Assembly (NCBI RefSeq): GCF_030504625.1
Contig: NZ_JAUKWH010000001.1
Location: 248,001-312,000 of the forward strand
DNA from: Neisseria sp. MVDL19-042950
GTDB taxonomy: Bacteria > Pseudomonadota > Gammaproteobacteria > Burkholderiales > Neisseriaceae
DNA length: 64,000 nucleotides
Direction of reading: 5' to 3'
Shown here: positions 43,098 through 53,104 of the stretch, one piece after another
How the letters are laid out: every line of letters starts with the position of its first letter
How positions within the stretch are numbered: the first letter of the stretch is position 1
The notes under the pieces: generated by a model
Database searches by the model: none
Told to the model about the DNA's origin: nothing
What the model saw: the letters and a program-made list of their open reading frames with translations, nothing else
Program-made: the position numbers and the translations under genes

Positions 43098-43778
43098 GTG
43101 GCAAAAGAAATAAAAATAAATACTTATACCAGAATCATTGATGCGGGTCTGATGTTGTTCAACGAAGAAGGCGAACGCAACATCAGCACCAACCACATTG
43201 CCGCCCATTTGGGCATCAGCCCGGGCAACCTCTATTACCATTTCCGCAATAAAGACGAAATCATCGTCCAGCTGTTCAAACGGTACAGCGACGATTTGCT
43301 CAACTACCTGCACAACGCCCAACTGCCCGCAGGCGTATGCGACGCCATCAGCTACATGTCGGGTATTTACGACGTGATGTGGCGCTACCGTTTCCTCTTC
43401 AGCGACGTGAACACCTTGCTGGCAAGAAGCGCGGAGTTGTTGGGCGAACACAATAATTTCACCCAAGCCAAAGTGTCGCCGCTGCTGGTGAACCTGCTCA
43501 CCCGCTTAAACGGCTTGGGCATCATCAAAGCCGACGAAACCGCCATGAACGATTTGGCTTTAAACATGTGGATGGTAACCAAATACTGGTTCGATTTCGA
43601 CGGCTCGCTGCGCGGCCGCGCCAAACTGACCGAAGATTCCAAAGTCCGCGGCATCCAGCGCACCCTCAGCCTGCTGCGCCCTTATCTTTTGCCGGAATAT
43701 CTGGCCGAGTTTGACGAAACCGTCAGCAGCCTGACGTTGGAATCGGACTGTGTGAACGATACGATGTATCGGGGCTGA
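43098..43778 (+). CDS. TetR/AcrR family transcriptional regulator
   Basis: RIIDAGLMLFNEEGERNISTNHIAAHLGISPGNLYYHFRNKDEII HTH. Confidence 0.9.
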   Translation: MAKEIKINTYTRIIDAGLMLFNEEGERNISTNHIAAHLGISPGNLYYHFRNKDEIIVQLFKRYSDDLLNYLHNAQLPAGVCDAISYMSGIYDVMWRYRFLFSDVNTLLARSAELLGEHNNFTQAKVSPLLVNLLTRLNGLGIIKADETAMNDLALNMWMVTKYWFDFDGSLRGRAKLTEDSKVRGIQRTLSLLRPYLLPEYLAEFDETVSSLTLESDCVNDTMYRG

Positions 43779-43804
43779 AACGGCAATAAACTGTTTTTGA
43801 TCGG

Positions 43805-43832
43805 AGGCCGTCTGAAACTTTTCAGACGGCCT
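43805..43832. terminator. Inverted AG-DUS pair, followed by a third DUS core at ~43850
   Basis: AGGCCGTCTGAA actt TTCAGACGGCCT. Confidence 0.7.
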
Positions 43833-43910
43833 TTTTACGTAGCCTTGTTTCAGACGGCCATATTTGCGGTAACAAATAAACTTACAACTGCTGCGGCGTT
43901 GCTGCGCTTG

Positions 43911-43955
43911 GCCGTATCGCTTGTATTACCTGCGGCTTGCCGCCTCGTATCAAAA
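43911..43955. repeat. Diverged intergenic repeat, copy A
   Basis: GCCGTATCGCTTGTATTACCTGCGGCTTGCCGCCTCGTATCAAAA aligns ungapped with 50247-50291. Confidence 0.65.
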
Positions 43956-44011
43956 GTGGGTTTATTTGCTATACAATACCCGCTTCTTACTTTTTTGAAA
44001 TTGCCGGTAAC

Positions 44012-44608
44012 ATGAAAAACATTGTTGTTTATTGCGGTTCCAATCTGGGAGATACCTCCGCTTATTTCCATGCGGCTCAAGCGATGGGGGCGGCCATAGC
44101 CGCACGCGGCAGCCGTTTGGTTTACGGCGGCGGCAGAATCGGCCTGATGGGAACGGTGGCCGATGCCGTGCTGGCAAACGGCGGTAAAGTAACCGGTGTG
44201 ATTCCCACGTTTTTGCGGGAAAAAGAAGTGGCGCATACCGGCTTAACCGAGTTGGTCGAAACACCCGATATGACCACGCGCAAAAACAAAATGATAGCGC
44301 TCGCCGATGCCTTTATCGCCATGCCTGGCGGGTTGGGCACTTACGAAGAACTGTTTGAAGTGCTTTCGCAGGCCCAGTTGAAGCTGCACGGCAAGCCTAT
44401 AGGCATATTGAATGTAAACGGCTTTTTCGATCCGATGATAGCCATGTTGCAGCAAACCGCCGATGCGGGCTTTATGCCGCAAGCCAATATGAACCTGCTG
44501 TGCGTCGACGGCACCCCCGAAGGTTTGCTGGAAAAAATGGCGGCCTACCGGTTTGTGGACGTATCCAAATGGGTAACGCCGGATTGGAAGAATGCAGAGG
44601 CCGTCTGA
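44012..44608 (+). CDS. LOG family protein (nucleotide 5'-monophosphate phosphoribohydrolase)
   Basis: MKNIVVYCGSNLGDTSAYFHAAQ; TRKNKMIALADAFIAMPGGLGTYEELFEVLSQAQL PGGxGTxxE motif. Confidence 0.95.
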   Translation: MKNIVVYCGSNLGDTSAYFHAAQAMGAAIAARGSRLVYGGGRIGLMGTVADAVLANGGKVTGVIPTFLREKEVAHTGLTELVETPDMTTRKNKMIALADAFIAMPGGLGTYEELFEVLSQAQLKLHGKPIGILNVNGFFDPMIAMLQQTADAGFMPQANMNLLCVDGTPEGLLEKMAAYRFVDVSKWVTPDWKNAEAV

Positions 44609-44609
44609 A

Positions 44610-45389
44610 ATGAAAACACCCGATACGGCCATACTCGGCATGGGTTATCTGGGCCGCCCGCTGGCTGAAAAATTATTTGAAAACGGCGGCCGCGTGTCGG
44701 CCTTGAAACGCAGCCTGACTTCCGACGACATCAATCTGCCGATTGAATTGGATGCCGTCGATTTAAACGATGAAAAAGTTTTTCAGACGGCCTTTTGGCG
44801 CAAATGGTCCGATAAAAAAGTGTGGATCTGCCTGTTGCCGCCGTCGGCAGTCGGCCGCTATACCGATTTGCTGGCGGTTTGGGCGCAAGCGGCAAAACAG
44901 TTCGGCATACGGCATATTGTTTACGTAAGCAGCACCAGTGTTTACGGCGAAGAGGTGCGGGAATGCACCGAACATAGCACGCCGCAACCGCAAACGGCAA
45001 GTGCGCAAAAAGTGCTGGCGGCGGAGCGGCTGTTTCTCGAAAGCGGTATAGAGCATGTCGATATTCTGCGTTTGGGTGGGTTGTATTCCGCCGAACGCCA
45101 TCCGCTCAACAGCTTGTTGAAAAGCGGCAAAAAAGCGGCAGGCATGCACCGCCCCGTGAACATGCTGCACCAAAGCCGCGCCGTTGCCGCCTTATATTTG
45201 GCCGCCTGTACGCCGAGCGGCTTGCGCGTCCGCAATATCGTAGAAAAGCGGCATCCGCCCAAACACGAGTTTTATCGGGTCGAAGCCGCCAAACTCGGTC
45301 TGCCGGAATTGACCTTTGATGAAACCGATTGCAGCAGCGGTAAAATCGTAAACACCGCGTATGATGATTTTTCCACCGTTTTAGACTGA
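44610..45389 (+). CDS. NAD(P)-dependent epimerase/dehydratase-like protein (YeeZ-type)
   Basis: DTAILGMGYLGRPLAEKLFENGGRVSALKR; HIVYVSSTSVYGEEVRECTEHS. Confidence 0.9.
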   Translation: MKTPDTAILGMGYLGRPLAEKLFENGGRVSALKRSLTSDDINLPIELDAVDLNDEKVFQTAFWRKWSDKKVWICLLPPSAVGRYTDLLAVWAQAAKQFGIRHIVYVSSTSVYGEEVRECTEHSTPQPQTASAQKVLAAERLFLESGIEHVDILRLGGLYSAERHPLNSLLKSGKKAAGMHRPVNMLHQSRAVAALYLAACTPSGLRVRNIVEKRHPPKHEFYRVEAAKLGLPELTFDETDCSSGKIVNTAYDDFSTVLD

Positions 45390-45418
45390 AGGCCGTCTGA
45401 AACTTTTTCAGACGGCCT
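45390..45418. terminator. Inverted AG-DUS pair
   Basis: AGGCCGTCTGAA actt TTCAGACGGCCT. Confidence 0.65.
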
Positions 45419-45435
45419 GATAAGAAAGAACGCCC

Positions 45436-46005
45436 ATGACAGCCCTGATTCCCGTTATCAACCACCTGATTCGGCAAAACCGCGAAACCCAAGCGGCGCT
45501 GGCCGGATTCGCCGGCACCACCGTGTGCCTGAATGCCGCCGGTTTGCGCATACACGGCACCTTAAATGCCGAAGGTTTTCTTGAACACAGCGAAGCCGAA
45601 GCAGTTGCTGAAATCACTTTTCAAAACAGCGCCCTGCAAAAAGTGCTGCAAGGGCAAACACCCGGAGTCGGCGATGTGGCCCTCAGTGGCGACACCGATA
45701 CCGGCATGGCTTTGCTGCCGCTGTTCGGCGGTTTGCGCTATTACGCCGACGACGACTTGAGCCGACTGTTCGGTGATGCGGTGGCCGGAAGTATCGGCAC
45801 ACGGGCCGCCCGAGTGGGCCAAACGCTCAAGGCTTTCGGCCAAAGTATGCTGGAACAGTTCGGCGACTATGCCCGCGAACCCGAATCGCCGGTAATCAAT
45901 CGTGAAACTTTTGAAACATGGTCGCGGCAAGTCGACACCTTGCGCGACGACTTTGCCCGATTGAATGCCCGTTTGGAAAAATTGGAGCGGCGCAAGTCGG
46001 AATAA
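45436..46005 (+). CDS. SCP2-domain protein, UbiJ-like
   Basis: VALSGDTDTGMALLPLFGGLRYYADDDLSRLFGDAVAGSIGTRAARVGQTLKAFGQSMLEQFGDYAREP; C-terminal coiled coil. Confidence 0.75.
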   Translation: MTALIPVINHLIRQNRETQAALAGFAGTTVCLNAAGLRIHGTLNAEGFLEHSEAEAVAEITFQNSALQKVLQGQTPGVGDVALSGDTDTGMALLPLFGGLRYYADDDLSRLFGDAVAGSIGTRAARVGQTLKAFGQSMLEQFGDYAREPESPVINRETFETWSRQVDTLRDDFARLNARLEKLERRKSE

Positions 46006-46118
46006 ATAAGGATAAGATATACGTGATCATATCCGTTCGATTGTTCTTACCGCTTCAAACATGCCCGCTTTTTTTCCCCTTAACCGCTTGCCGGTGCGGA
46101 TGATTTCCAACCGTTGAA

Positions 46119-46162
46119 AACAGCCCGCATCCATTGTTTTTAAGCAATGGATGCGGGCTGTT
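46119..46162. terminator. Bidirectional terminator hairpin
   Basis: AACAGCCCGCATCCATTG-tttttaag-CAATGGATGCGGGCTGTT, 18-bp perfect stem between convergent genes. Confidence 0.92.
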
Positions 46163-46180
46163 CGTTATCCGGTTGGATCG

Positions 46181-49100
46181 TTAACCGAATGCTTTACGCG
46201 CGCCGGCAAACATTCTGTACCAGCCGGAAAGTTCGCTGTCTTGCCAATCGTCGGGGTGCCAGCTCATTTGGGCGGTGCGGTACACGCGCTCGGGGTGCGG
46301 CATCATGATGGTTACGCGGCCGTCGGCGTTGGTTACGCTTGCGATGCCTTGCGGCGAGCCGTTGGGGTTGAGCGGGTAGGTTTGGGTAACTGCGCCCAAG
46401 CCGTCCACATATTGCAGGGCAATATTGAGGCCGTCTGAAATTTTGCCGCCGATATGGGCGAAATCGGCGCGGCCTTCGCCGTGGCTCACGACTACGGGGA
46501 GATGGCTGCCTTGCATTTCGGCCAGAATCAGCGAGGGCGATTTGGGCACGTTGACCATGCTCAGGCGGGCTTCAAACTGCTCGCTTCGGTTGCGTTTGAA
46601 CTTCGGCCAGCCTTGCGTGCCGGGGATGATTTCCGCCAAGTTGCTCACCATTTGGCAGCCGTTGCACACGCCCAAAGTGAGCGTGTCGCCGCGCTCGAAG
46701 AAGGCGCTGAACTGGTCGCGCAGTTCGGGATGGAACAGGATGGATTTCGCCCAGCCTGCGCCTGCGCCCAATACGTCGCCGTAGCTGAAACCGCCGCACG
46801 CGGCGAGCATTTGGAAGTCGGCGAGTTTCACGCGGCCGGCCATCAGGTCGCTCATGTGTACGTCGTAAGCATCGAAGCCCGCACGGGTAAAGGCGGCGGC
46901 CATTTCCACCTGCCCGTTCACGCCTTGTTCGCGCAACACGGCGATTTTCGGCTTGGCACCACTCGCGATAAACGGCGCGGCGATGTCTTCTTTAAGGTCG
47001 AATTTCAGGTCGGCAAACAGCGCGCTGCGCTTGTCGTCTGCCAGCAGGGCAAATTCGCTGTCGGCGCATTCGGGGTTGTCGCGCAGGCGTTGGATTTGGT
47101 GGCTGGTTTCTTGCCAGGTTTGTTGCAGTTTGATTAATTTGTCAGAAATAAGGTGCGTTTGCCCGTCGCGGATGAAGAGCATATTTTCATCGGTCGGAGC
47201 ACCAATTTCAAAGACATTGTGATGCAGCTTTTGTTGATAGAATAAATTGATAATATCGGCAACATCTTGTTTTTTAACTTGGATAACAGCACCCAGCTCT
47301 TCATTAAATAATGTGCGGGCAATGGTTTCTTGCCATTCTGCCAACGCTTTTACCTCTTCAGTCTGCAATGATTGAGACAGAGCGGTATGGTTGGTAATAA
47401 ATGTTTGTGCAAGTAATAAATTTAAATCTACATCCAAGCCGCAACGTGCAGCAAATGCCATTTCCACCAACGTAGCAAACAAGCCGCCGTCACTGCGGTC
47501 GTGGTAAGCCAAGAGTTTATCTTCGGCCACAAGCTGCTGAATCACTTGGTAAAACGCTTTCAGACGGCCTGCTTCGATATCCGGCGCTTCGCCTGCCATA
47601 TCGTTATACACTTGGCTTAAGGCCGAGCCGCCCATGCGTGCTTTGCCGAAGCCCAAGTCCACGGCCAGCAATACGCTGTCGGCTACGTTTTTCAATTCGG
47701 ACGTAACGGTTTTGCGCACGTCCTGCACCGGTGCGAAGCCGGTAATAATCAGGCTCAACGGCGAAGTTACCGATTTTTGCGCGCCGTTGTCTTTCCACAC
47801 GGTTTTCATCGACAGCGAATCTTTGCCCACGGGAATGCTGATGCCCAGTTCCTGACAGGCTTGCGACACGGCTTCGACGGTGCGGTAGAGTTTTTCGTCT
47901 TCGCCGGCGTTGCCGCAGGCGGCCATCCAGTTGGCGGAAAGTTTGATGTTGCCGATGTCGCCGATATTCACGCCGGCGAGGTTGGTCAGCGTTTCGCCGA
48001 TGGCCATGCGGCCGGAAGCGGGCGCGTTAAAGAGGGCGACGGTCGGTTTTTCGCCCATGGCCATGGTTTCGCCTTTGTGGGTGTTGAAGCCCATCATGGT
48101 TACGGCGGCATCGGCTACGGGAGTTTGGTAACGCCCCACCATTTGGTCGCGGTGGGTCATGCCGCCGACGCTGCGGTCGCCGATGGTAATCAGGAAGTTT
48201 TTGGCGGCCACGGTGGGCAGGCGCAACACGCGGTAGGCGGCTTCTTTCAAGTCGATATGCCTGCCTGAAAACGGTTTTTCAGACGGCCTTACGGTGTTGT
48301 CGCTGCGGGTGGTTTTGGGCGGTTTGCCGAGCAAGACGTTCAGCCGCAAATCAACGGGATTATTGCCGTACAAATCGTCGCGCACTTGCAGATGGCCGTC
48401 GTCGGTGGCGGTGCCGACAACGGCAAACGGGCAGCGTTCGCGCTCGCAGATTTCGCGGAACAAATCAAGGCTTTCCGGCAATATCGACAATACATAACGC
48501 TCTTGCGCTTCGTTACACCAAATCTGCATCGGGCTTAAGCCGTGCTCTTCCAGCGGCACGTCGCGCAGTTTGAATACCGCGCCGCGGCCTGCGTCGTTGA
48601 CCAATTCGGGGAAGGCGTTCGACAATCCGCCCGCGCCGACATCGTGAATCGACACGATCGGGTTGTTTTTACCGAGCTGCCAGCAGCGGTCGATGACTTC
48701 TTGCGCACGGCGTTCGATTTCGGGGTTGCCGCGCTGTACCGAGTTGAAGTCCAAATCGGCGGCGTTGCTGCCGGTATCCATAGACGAAGCCGCGCCGCCC
48801 CCGAGCCCGATCAACATGCCGGGGCCGCCGAGTTGCACCAATAATGCGCCTTCGGGGATTTGGTCTTTATGGGTTTGGCCTGCCTGAATGTTGCCCAAGC
48901 CGCCGGCAATCATAATCGGCTTGTGGTAACCGCGCATTTGGCCTTCGAACTCTTCTTCAAAGGTACGGAAATAGCCCAAAAGGTTGGGGCGGCCGAATTC
49001 GTTGTTGAACGCCGCACCGCCGATGGGGCCTTCGATCATGATGTCGAGCGGGCTGCTGATGTGGTCGGGCTTGCCGTAGCCGCCTTCCCACGGTTGTTTG

Positions 49101-50146
49101 AAGCCGGGGATGTTGAGGTTGGACACGGTAAAGCCGGTCAAACCTGCTTTCGGGCGTGCACCTTTGCCGGTGGCACCTTCGTCGCGGATTTCGCCGCCCG
49201 CACCGGTGGCCGCGCCCGCGAAAGGTGCGATGGCAGTAGGGTGGTTGTGGGTTTCTACTTTCATCAAAATGTGCGTTTCTTCTTCGCTGAAGCGGTAGCC
49301 TTGCTGCTCGTCCGCACGCGGGTAGAATCGCTCGATTTTCGCGCCTTCGATGATGGAGGCGTTGTCTTTATAGGCCACAATCGTGCCTTCGGGGTGGGCG
49401 TTGTGGGTGTCGCGGATCATGCCGAACAGCGATTTGGGCTGTTTTTCGCCGTTTAAGATGAAGTCGGCATTGAAGATTTTGTGGCGGCAGTGCTCGGAGT
49501 TGGCCTGCGCAAACATCATCAGTTCGACATCGCTGGGGTTGCGCTGCAAGGCTTGGTAGTTTTCCAGCAGATAGTCGATTTCGTCGGGCGACAGCGCTAA
49601 GCCCAGTTCGCTGTTGGCTTGTACCAAAGCATCTTTGCCTTTGCCTAAAACATCAACGGTGGCGAAGGTTTGCGCTTCAGGGTGGGCGAAGAGCCGTGAG
49701 GCCGTCTGAAAATCGGGCAGCACGCTTTCGGTCATGCGGTCGTGCAAGAGGGCGGCCCATTGCTGTTTTTGCTCGGCGTTCAGTTCGCCTTTCACCCACA
49801 CCGCCATGCCGCGCTCGATGCGTTCGATTTCGCCCAAGCCGCAGTTGTGCGCAATGTCGGTGGCTTTGGATGCCCACGGCGAAATGGTGCCGATGCGCGG
49901 GGTGATTAAAAACAAATGCAGGCTGTTTTCGGCTTCGGGTGTTTTTTCGACACTTTCTGCTTCTAACAAAGCCTGCAATTTCGTTGCGGTTTCGTTGTTC
50001 AGCGCGGATTCGCTGCTCACAAAATACCAAAATTCGCTGCTTAATTCTGCTTTCGGCAGGCCGGCGGCTGCGGCTTTTTGCAGGAGTTTTTCGATGCGGA
50101 AATCAGACAGGGCGGCAACGCCGCGCAAGGGCAATACGACGGACAT
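46181..50146 (-). CDS. purL: Phosphoribosylformylglycinamidine synthase
   Basis: 1321 aa; [36 protein letters not shown]-terminal glutaminase LGVCNGCQM. Confidence 0.98.
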   Translation of the reverse strand: MSVVLPLRGVAALSDFRIEKLLQKAAAAGLPKAELSSEFWYFVSSESALNNETATKLQALLEAESVEKTPEAENSLHLFLITPRIGTISPWASKATDIAHNCGLGEIERIERGMAVWVKGELNAEQKQQWAALLHDRMTESVLPDFQTASRLFAHPEAQTFATVDVLGKGKDALVQANSELGLALSPDEIDYLLENYQALQRNPSDVELMMFAQANSEHCRHKIFNADFILNGEKQPKSLFGMIRDTHNAHPEGTIVAYKDNASIIEGAKIERFYPRADEQQGYRFSEEETHILMKVETHNHPTAIAPFAGAATGAGGEIRDEGATGKGARPKAGLTGFTVSNLNIPGFKQPWEGGYGKPDHISSPLDIMIEGPIGGAAFNNEFGRPNLLGYFRTFEEEFEGQMRGYHKPIMIAGGLGNIQAGQTHKDQIPEGALLVQLGGPGMLIGLGGGAASSMDTGSNAADLDFNSVQRGNPEIERRAQEVIDRCWQLGKNNPIVSIHDVGAGGLSNAFPELVNDAGRGAVFKLRDVPLEEHGLSPMQIWCNEAQERYVLSILPESLDLFREICERERCPFAVVGTATDDGHLQVRDDLYGNNPVDLRLNVLLGKPPKTTRSDNTVRPSEKPFSGRHIDLKEAAYRVLRLPTVAAKNFLITIGDRSVGGMTHRDQMVGRYQTPVADAAVTMMGFNTHKGETMAMGEKPTVALFNAPASGRMAIGETLTNLAGVNIGDIGNIKLSANWMAACGNAGEDEKLYRTVEAVSQACQELGISIPVGKDSLSMKTVWKDNGAQKSVTSPLSLIITGFAPVQDVRKTVTSELKNVADSVLLAVDLGFGKARMGGSALSQVYNDMAGEAPDIEAGRLKAFYQVIQQLVAEDKLLAYHDRSDGGLFATLVEMAFAARCGLDVDLNLLLAQTFITNHTALSQSLQTEEVKALAEWQETIARTLFNEELGAVIQVKKQDVADIINLFYQQKLHHNVFEIGAPTDENMLFIRDGQTHLISDKLIKLQQTWQETSHQIQRLRDNPECADSEFALLADDKRSALFADLKFDLKEDIAAPFIASGAKPKIAVLREQGVNGQVEMAAAFTRAGFDAYDVHMSDLMAGRVKLADFQMLAACGGFSYGDVLGAGAGWAKSILFHPELRDQFSAFFERGDTLTLGVCNGCQMVSNLAEIIPGTQGWPKFKRNRSEQFEARLSMVNVPKSPSLILAEMQGSHLPVVVSHGEGRADFAHIGGKISDGLNIALQYVDGLGAVTQTYPLNPNGSPQGIASVTNADGRVTIMMPHPERVYRTAQMSWHPDDWQDSELSGWYRMFAGARKAFG

Positions 50147-50246
50147 GAATCTAGCTCACACATGCGGTTGGAAATGGGCGTAATTGTACACAAAATCAGT
50201 ATGGTCTGCTCGGCTGCAATCAACCGAATTAATTTTTAATGCGCCA

Positions 50247-50291
50247 GCCGTATTAGCCGTACTGTCTGCGGCTTGCTGTCTTGTATTAAAA
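50247..50291. repeat. Diverged intergenic repeat, copy B
   Basis: GCCGTATTAGCCGTACTGTCTGCGGCTTGCTGTCTTGTATTAAAA, related to copy A. Confidence 0.65.
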
Positions 50292-50344
50292 ACCCGTTTG
50301 ATTGGCTGGATTTTCCTTTTCAGACGGCCTGAAAAGCCCATTGA

Positions 50345-50743
<399 letters not shown>

Positions 50744-50784
50744 TATATATGTGATGCAAATTCCGTTTTGGCAAATGCAGCAAG

Positions 50785-50811
50785 AGGCCGTCTGAAATTT
50801 TCAGACGGCCT
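50785..50811. terminator. Inverted AG-DUS pair
   Basis: AGGCCGTCTGAA att TTCAGACGGCCT between convergent genes. Confidence 0.65.
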
Positions 50812-50842
50812 CTTTGCCGATATGCAGAGGTTCGGCCGCTTT

Positions 50843-51655
50843 CTATTCTTTATCCAGATTCAAACGGGCGGCGATATGGCATTTGAACCCGTTGGCGCGG
50901 CAGTAATCCCGAATCTGTTGTTTCAGACGGCCTTCGGCTCCGTATTCCAACAGATAAACCTGCATGCCCGCCGCTTTCATTTCTTGCAGGTATTGCGTGA
51001 AATAGCGGCGGTTTGCAGCGGTTTGGGGGGCGAAACGTTTGGTGGCGAAGTTGATGGAGGTAAATACGGTTTCTTGGTTTACGCCGGTAGCCAGTTGCTG
51101 CAATTCTTTTTTCCGTGCCGCTTGTCGGGCGAAAGCGTCTCCGCCGTTGATGATTACGGGCAGCCGGTATTGCCGCAAGCCGCCGAGGATGTTTTTAAGG
51201 CCCTGATAGATATCCGGCTCGAGATAATGGAAATAAACATCGGCATTGTCGATAAAAAAGCCGTCTATGCCTTTTTCGACAAGCTGTTTGGCGAGCGTGT
51301 TTACCGTAAAAGCCTGCCATTCTTTATCGGAAACGTTTACCCAATATTCATCCGGCCAGTTTTCGTATTTGCCGAGTGTGATGGGGCGGAAACGCGGGTA
51401 GTAATCCCGAAAGGTTTCCAGCGAGCCGATATTGAGATAGGAAAATACTTTGTCCGCCTTGGAATGCAGGCATGCGATATCTGCGGCGGAAAATCCGGCG
51501 GCATCCACGACCACGGTTTCATATCGGTGCAGTTGCGCGGTATCGGCGGGATTCATGCCGATAAATACGCCGTACGTTTCTTTTGATTCGCCAACCGCGC
51601 TGCACAACATGATGATGCCCGCAAGCAGCAAGGCGGGGAATGTTACCGTTTTCAT
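50843..51655 (-). CDS. Secreted endo-alpha-1,4 polygalactosaminidase-like protein (GH114/TM1410 type)
   Basis: Signal peptide MKTVTFPALLLAGIIMLCSA; FSYLNIGSLETFRDYYPRF, VEKGIDGFFIDNADVY, PVIINGG motifs. Confidence 0.85.
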   Translation of the reverse strand: MKTVTFPALLLAGIIMLCSAVGESKETYGVFIGMNPADTAQLHRYETVVVDAAGFSAADIACLHSKADKVFSYLNIGSLETFRDYYPRFRPITLGKYENWPDEYWVNVSDKEWQAFTVNTLAKQLVEKGIDGFFIDNADVYFHYLEPDIYQGLKNILGGLRQYRLPVIINGGDAFARQAARKKELQQLATGVNQETVFTSINFATKRFAPQTAANRRYFTQYLQEMKAAGMQVYLLEYGAEGRLKQQIRDYCRANGFKCHIAARLNLDKE

Positions 51656-51767
51656 AAAGGGGCTTCGGGCGGAAAAACAAGGGCAATATGATTGAGGCGG
51701 GGAGCGGGGATAAGTTTCAGACGGCCCGAAGCCTTGCGTGCGGCCGTGATACGTTTGAGCGTGCGGA

Positions 51768-51799
51768 AGGCCGTCTGAAAACATATTTTCAGACGGCCT
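51768..51799. terminator. Inverted AG-DUS pair
   Basis: AGGCCGTCTGAA ... TTCAGACGGCCT. Confidence 0.6.
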
Positions 51800-51823
51800 G
51801 ACGGTTCAAAAGGAAAGAATATT

Positions 51824-52900
51824 TTATTTGGCGGCGTTCAATTGGTCGAACAAACTGCCGTCGGCAAAAAATTTCTTTGCAATGTCATCCCAAGAACCGA
51901 AAACCTCGTTGGGGCGGAACGTTTCGACGGCGGGAAAATCGGCTTGGTGTTTCGCCAACACGGCGGCGTTGCGCGGGCGCAAATAGAGTTTGGCGGCCAG
52001 CTCTTGCGCCGGTTCGCTCCACAGGTATTTCAAATATTCGCCGGCGGCGGCACGGGTGCCTTTTTTATCGGCCACGGCATCGACGACGGCGACGGGGCTT
52101 TCCGAGAGAATGGTGTAGCTCGGATACACGATTTCAAACTGGCCGGGTGCAAGGTTGCGGCTCACATGGTTGGCTTCGTTTTCAAAAGTAATCAGCACGT
52201 CGCCGATATCGCGCTGGGTAAACGTGGTGGTGGCGGCGCGCCCGCCGTTTTCAAACACGGGCACGTTTTTGAGCAGTTTGGCGGTAAAGGCTTTGGCTTG
52301 GGCTTCGTCGCCGTTGTGCGCTTTCAAGCCGTAGCCGAATGCGCCGAGGAAAGCGTAACGGCCGTTGCCCGAAGTTTTGGGGTTGGCGATTACGATTTGC
52401 AGATTGTCTTTAGCTAAGTCCGCCCAATCGCGCACTTGCTTGGGATTGCTTTTACGGACGAGAAACACGGTGGTGCTGGTAAAGGGAACGGCATTGTCGG
52501 GCAGGCGGGTGTGCCAGTCTGATGCGACCAATCCTTTTTTTGCTAAAAGCTCGATATCGGAAGTTTGGTTCATGGTGGCTACATCCGCTTGCAGGCCGTT
52601 GGCGACGGCCAAAGCCTGTTTGCTCGAACCGCCGTGCGATTGCTGCACGTTGATCGCCACACAGGGGTTGCGGGCTTGGTATTCTTTGATAAACAGCGGG
52701 TTGTATTCTTTATAGAAATCGCGGGCCACATCGTAGGAAACGTTCAGCAGTTTGATGTTTTTGCCGTCGGAAGAAGCAACGGTGTTTCCGTCGGATGCGG
52801 ATGCTTCGGCCTGATTTTTGGCAGCATCGGGCGAGCAGGCCGATAAAGCCAGTAGGGTGCCGAGCGCGGCGGCAAATGGGAGAAAGCGTGTTGCCGACAT
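51824..52900 (-). CDS. Sulfate/thiosulfate ABC transporter substrate-binding protein
   Basis: Signal peptide with LALSACS; LNVSYDVARDFYKEYNPLF; QQSHGGSSKQALAVANGLQADVATMNQ; ANPKTSGNGRYAFLGAFGYGL. Confidence 0.95.
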   Translation of the reverse strand: MSATRFLPFAAALGTLLALSACSPDAAKNQAEASASDGNTVASSDGKNIKLLNVSYDVARDFYKEYNPLFIKEYQARNPCVAINVQQSHGGSSKQALAVANGLQADVATMNQTSDIELLAKKGLVASDWHTRLPDNAVPFTSTTVFLVRKSNPKQVRDWADLAKDNLQIVIANPKTSGNGRYAFLGAFGYGLKAHNGDEAQAKAFTAKLLKNVPVFENGGRAATTTFTQRDIGDVLITFENEANHVSRNLAPGQFEIVYPSYTILSESPVAVVDAVADKKGTRAAAGEYLKYLWSEPAQELAAKLYLRPRNAAVLAKHQADFPAVETFRPNEVFGSWDDIAKKFFADGSLFDQLNAAK

Positions 52901-53104
52901 GGTATTTTCCTTTGCAGTAATTGGTTTGAGTATGGTCGACACTTTATCGAGGCCGTCTGAAAAAGAGAAAGAATACTTGGTTTTATCATCATTGCCTTTG
53001 GTTATAAGCCGTCTGAAACCATCTCCGGCGCGGGCAACGGTTTTCAGACGGCCTGATTTTGATTTATTCTTTCATGTTTATTATTTTTGTAGAAACAATC
53101 ATCT

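Noticed and set aside
51025-51030. G6 tract in the GH114 gene as a phase-variable tract
   Set aside because: Too short for meaningful slippage switching.
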